Shown here: positions 8,498 through 11,241 of the stretch, in pieces
Position numbering within the stretch: position 1 is the stretch's first letter
Layout of the letters: each line of letters starts with the position of its first letter
Origin: JAJKIP01 sp040509055
GTDB lineage: Bacteria; Bacteroidota; Bacteroidia; Chitinophagales; Chitinophagaceae
DNA length: 11,241 bases
Reading direction: 5' to 3'
NCBI GenBank assembly: GCA_040509055.1
Contig: JBEVLT010000382.1
Location: 1-11,241, forward strand
Position numbers and translations under genes: made by a program
The notes under the pieces: generated by a model
Told to the model about the DNA's origin: nothing
The model's database searches: none
Seen by the model: only the letters and a program-made list of their open reading frames with translations

Positions 8498-8577
8498 TCC
8501 TGCAAACAATGATTCCCTGTAAGGAAAACGGGCGGATGCAACCAGCTTGTCATCGCCAGGGATAAAAATCAACCATC

Positions 8578-11175
8578 ATGAAAAAATTAGTATTGCCAGT
8601 GGCGATTGCCATGGTGGCATTGGGCTGTACTGTCTTTAAAAAGACGGGTAGGACAAAAGGAAGTGTAGGCCAGGCTCCGGCCGCTGCCGCCGTACCAGCA
8701 GCAAAAGGGGATACGGTAAAAAGAACAAAAGCCTACCGCGATGTCATTACATCAAAAGCGATCACAAGAGATGGTCTTTTCAAAGTGCACAAGGTAGAGG
8801 AGCGTTGGTTCTTCGAGATCGCGCCGGACCTGTTTGAACGGGATATCCTGGTGGTGAACCGGGTCAGCAAGGCGCCGGCCGGGCAGTTTTACGGGTTTGC
8901 CGGGGATTGGATCAGCGAGAACCTGGTGAAGTTTGCAAAAGGGCCTGGTAATAAAGTGTTTTTAAAAAGGCTTTCCTATGTGGATATGACCAAAGACAGC
9001 TCTGCAAACGGGATGATCCGTTCCATCCAGGCCTCCACGCTGGAGCCGATCGTAGCTTCGTTCGATATCAAAGTATTACCGACTGACAGCAATGCCACGG
9101 TGATCGATGTGACGGATTTTATTTCTTCGGATAATGATATCCTGTTCTTTCACCCGGCTGTTAAAAAGGATGCACGGCTGACGGGATTGCAGGCGGATAA
9201 ATCCTATATCGCGGATATCCGGTCGTTCCCGCTCAATACGGAGATCAAAACCGTGAAAACCTATACGGCAGGTACTGAACTGGTGACCTATGAGCTGAAC
9301 AATTCGCTGGTGCTGCTGCCTGCCACGGTAATGGCCGGCCGCCGGATGGATCCGCGTGTCGGCTATTTTGCAAGAGGTTACCGCGATTATGATAATCCGC
9401 AGGGCGTCCGGGCCAGCTTTAATATTACACGCTGGAAGCTGGAGCCGAAGAAAGAAGAGGTGGCAAAATACCTGCGCGGCGAACTGGTAGAGCCCGTGAA
9501 GCCGATCGTGTTTTATATCGATCCGGCCACCCCCAAAAAATGGGTTCCGTATTTAATTGACGGGGTGAATGCCTGGCAAAAAGCTTTCGAAAAAGCAGGG
9601 TTTAAGAATGCGATTGTTGCAAAGGAAGCGCCCATCAATGACAGCACCTGGAGCATCGACGATGCCCGGCATAACGTGATCGTGTACAAAGCCTCGGTGG
9701 TGCAGAATGCCAGCGGTCCGCATGTAAGCGATCCGCGTTCGGGTGAGATCCTGGAGTCGCATATCAACTGGTACCACAATGTGCAGCAGATCCTGCACGA
9801 CTGGTATTTTGTGCAGGCATCTCCGAATGACCCGGCAGCGCGGAACATGAAGGTGGACGACGCGCTGATGGGCAAGCTGATCCGCTATGTATGCACGCAC
9901 GAGGTGGGGCATACGCTGGGGCTGCAGCACAATTTTGCGGCTTCATCGGCAGTGCCGGTGGACAGCCTGCGCAGCAAAACCTATGTGGCGGCCAACGGCC
10001 ATACGCCGTCGATCATGGATTATGCCCGGTTCAATTATGTGGCGCAGCCGGAAGATGGTATTCCGGTAGATGACCTGATCCCGCGGGTAGCGGTGTATGA
10101 TGAATGGGCCATCGAATGGGGCTATCGCTGGTTCCCGGCTTTTCAATCCATGGAAGCAGAACAAACCTATCTGAACAGCTGGGTGATCGAACGCCAGAGG
10201 AAGGACAAGCGCCTCTTCTTTGAACACAACATGTATCCCGATCCACGCAATATGATGGAAGACCTGGGCGACGATGCGATGAAAGCAGGCGCTTATGGCA
10301 TCAAAAACCTGCAGCGGGTGATCGCCAACCTGAAAGCCTGGACAAGGGTGCCCAACTCGGACTATGACGAGATGAAGCGTAAGTATGAAGCGGTCCGTTT
10401 GCAGTACTATACCTACCTGAACCATGTCATCAATAATATCGGCACTTTTTACTTCACCCCGCAGACGGAGGAACAGGGCGGCGTTCCTTTCTGGACCTTC
10501 CCGGAAAAGAAAAAAATGCAGGATGCCGTGGAGTTCATCGGGAAATATTTTTTTCAAACGCCGGCCTGGCTGTACAACGACAGCCTGTTTGCCATGGGGG
10601 TTGAAGGAGCTGATATCATCGGCCTGTACAAGAAGCAGCACCTGGTCCTGCATATTTTGCTGAATCCCGGCGCCTGGAATGCGCTGGTGTTTAACGAAAC
10701 GAACCTGCCGGCTGCAAAGCGGTATGGCTATGACGAATTGCTGACGAGCCTGGAAAAGCTGATCTGGAGCGAGCTGGTCACCGGCGAAAAGATCGAAATG
10801 CCCCGGCGCAACCTGCAAAAAACCTATATCTGGAAGCTCATGGATTTCACCTCCAAGAACAAAAGCGGGGATATGAGTATGCTGGATTTCAGCAGCATTG
10901 TCCGCCATCATCTGCTGGAAATGGAAAAGCGCATCACCTCCGCTATCCCGAAATACAAGGACCGCGAGTCACGCCTGCACCTGGAAGACCTGAAGTATCG
11001 CCTGAAATTCCTGCACGGGCCGATCGGTGACCCGGTGGAGCGGGGAGCTACGATACCTGAGTCTGCCAATACCTGGAATGCAAGCGGGATCAGCCTTAAA
11101 GACCTTGAAAATACCTGGAAGTGGAATGGATCGGCAGCAAAGGGATGCTTCCGGGTGCCGGAATGGAATTTTTAA
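8578..11175 (+). CDS. Large zinc-dependent metalloprotease, metzincin type (DUF5117/DUF5118-like)
   Basis: Predicted secreted peptidase of 865 residues. The signal sequence ends MVALGC, so Cys17 may be lipidated, although alanine at -3 makes the lipobox imperfect. An Ala/Pro-rich linker (about 31-43) leads to a DUF5118-like segment (about 50-100: YRDVITSKAITRDGLFKVH) and a DUF5117-like region (about 105-295), ending near FNITRWKLEP. The catalytic part includes PIVFYIDP (about 308) and VNAWQKAFEKAGF, which in this family precede the active site. The zinc site is HEVGHTLGLQHN: H441, H445 and H451 as ligands and E442 as general base. SIMDY at 478-482 supplies the Met-turn (M480), 29 residues after the third histidine, as in metzincins. 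A helical C-terminal region follows with no T9SS or other sorting domain. All catalytic residues are present, so it should be active. Substrate unknown. It is last in the gene set and followed at once by a terminator, fitting a role in cleaving polypeptides for the SusCD importer. Confidence 0.93.
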   Translation: MKKLVLPVAIAMVALGCTVFKKTGRTKGSVGQAPAAAAVPAAKGDTVKRTKAYRDVITSKAITRDGLFKVHKVEERWFFEIAPDLFERDILVVNRVSKAPAGQFYGFAGDWISENLVKFAKGPGNKVFLKRLSYVDMTKDSSANGMIRSIQASTLEPIVASFDIKVLPTDSNATVIDVTDFISSDNDILFFHPAVKKDARLTGLQADKSYIADIRSFPLNTEIKTVKTYTAGTELVTYELNNSLVLLPATVMAGRRMDPRVGYFARGYRDYDNPQGVRASFNITRWKLEPKKEEVAKYLRGELVEPVKPIVFYIDPATPKKWVPYLIDGVNAWQKAFEKAGFKNAIVAKEAPINDSTWSIDDARHNVIVYKASVVQNASGPHVSDPRSGEILESHINWYHNVQQILHDWYFVQASPNDPAARNMKVDDALMGKLIRYVCTHEVGHTLGLQHNFAASSAVPVDSLRSKTYVAANGHTPSIMDYARFNYVAQPEDGIPVDDLIPRVAVYDEWAIEWGYRWFPAFQSMEAEQTYLNSWVIERQRKDKRLFFEHNMYPDPRNMMEDLGDDAMKAGAYGIKNLQRVIANLKAWTRVPNSDYDEMKRKYEAVRLQYYTYLNHVINNIGTFYFTPQTEEQGGVPFWTFPEKKKMQDAVEFIGKYFFQTPAWLYNDSLFAMGVEGADIIGLYKKQHLVLHILLNPGAWNALVFNETNLPAAKRYGYDELLTSLEKLIWSELVTGEKIEMPRRNLQKTYIWKLMDFTSKNKSGDMSMLDFSSIVRHHLLEMEKRITSAIPKYKDRESRLHLEDLKYRLKFLHGPIGDPVERGATIPESANTWNASGISLKDLENTWKWNGSAAKGCFRVPEWNF

Positions 11176-11205
11176 AACACTTTTCTCATGTGCGTAGTTA
11201 GTGTG

Positions 11206-11234
11206 AGCCCGGCTTTTTTAGGCCGGGTTTTTTT
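11206..11234 (+). terminator. Rho-independent terminator ending the operon
   Basis: An 8-bp stem pairs AGCCCGGC (11206-11213) with GCCGGGTT (11222-11229), containing one G-T wobble, around the loop TTTTTTAG, and runs into a T-tract at 11228-11234. It starts 30 bases after the metalloprotease stop codon. No matching A-tract directly precedes the stem, so it looks one-directional, ending transcription of the genes to its left. Confidence 0.9.
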
Positions 11235-11241
11235 ATTGTGT

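Noticed and set aside
8498..8577. 80-base gap before the metalloprotease as a separate promoter or terminator
   Set aside because: I found no hairpin with a T-tract and no -7/-33 pair, so read-through from the upstream gene is the simpler reading.
9943..10911. Minus-strand open frame of 322 codons opposite the metalloprotease gene
   Set aside because: It is fully overlapped by the conserved metalloprotease reading frame and has no family motif or plausible independent signal.

Overview
The window looks like a chromosomal segment from a member of the Bacteroidota, most likely the Chitinophagaceae or close relatives. The evidence is a SusC/SusD pair, a FecR-type anti-sigma factor with a C-terminal DUF4974-like region, a type IX secretion (T9SS) C-terminal sorting domain, A-rich leaders in front of most genes rather than regular Shine-Dalgarno sites, and moderately GC-rich coding sequence. 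All five genes lie on the + strand. Family assignments come from reading the translations, not from a database search.

Layout: (1) 12-1187, FecR-like inner-membrane anti-sigma regulator. Its partner ECF sigma gene is expected just left of the window. (2) 1188-1453, a 266-base gap with no convincing gene, where the promoter for the following genes should lie. (3) 1454-5002, a SusC/RagA-family TonB-dependent outer-membrane transporter with an N-terminal STN signalling domain. (4) 5012-6409, the cognate SusD/RagB-family lipoprotein. (5) 6437-8497, a secreted protein with a propeller-like N-terminal region, three cysteine-paired fibronectin III-like repeats and a T9SS sorting domain. (6) 8578-11175, a large predicted zinc metalloprotease of the metzincin type (HExxHxxGxxH plus Met-turn), probably a lipoprotein. 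(7) A strong rho-independent terminator at 11206-11234 closes the set.

Gaps inside the set 1454-11175 are short (9, 27 and 80 bases) and no terminator is visible between the genes, so a single transcript is likely. The working model has three steps. The SusC-like transporter with its SusD-like lid takes up a ligand at the outer membrane. Occupancy is signalled through the STN domain to FecR, which controls an ECF sigma factor. The surface-sorted propeller/Fn3 protein and the metalloprotease act on the same substrate. There are no glycoside hydrolases, polysaccharide lyases or sulfatases here, and the only enzyme is a protease, so a peptide or protein substrate (as for RagAB) is more plausible than a glycan. 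This is inference. I see no RNA genes, mobile elements, CRISPR arrays or clear signs of recent transfer, and no clearly new system; the least understood parts are the propeller/Fn3 protein and the N-terminal half of the protease.
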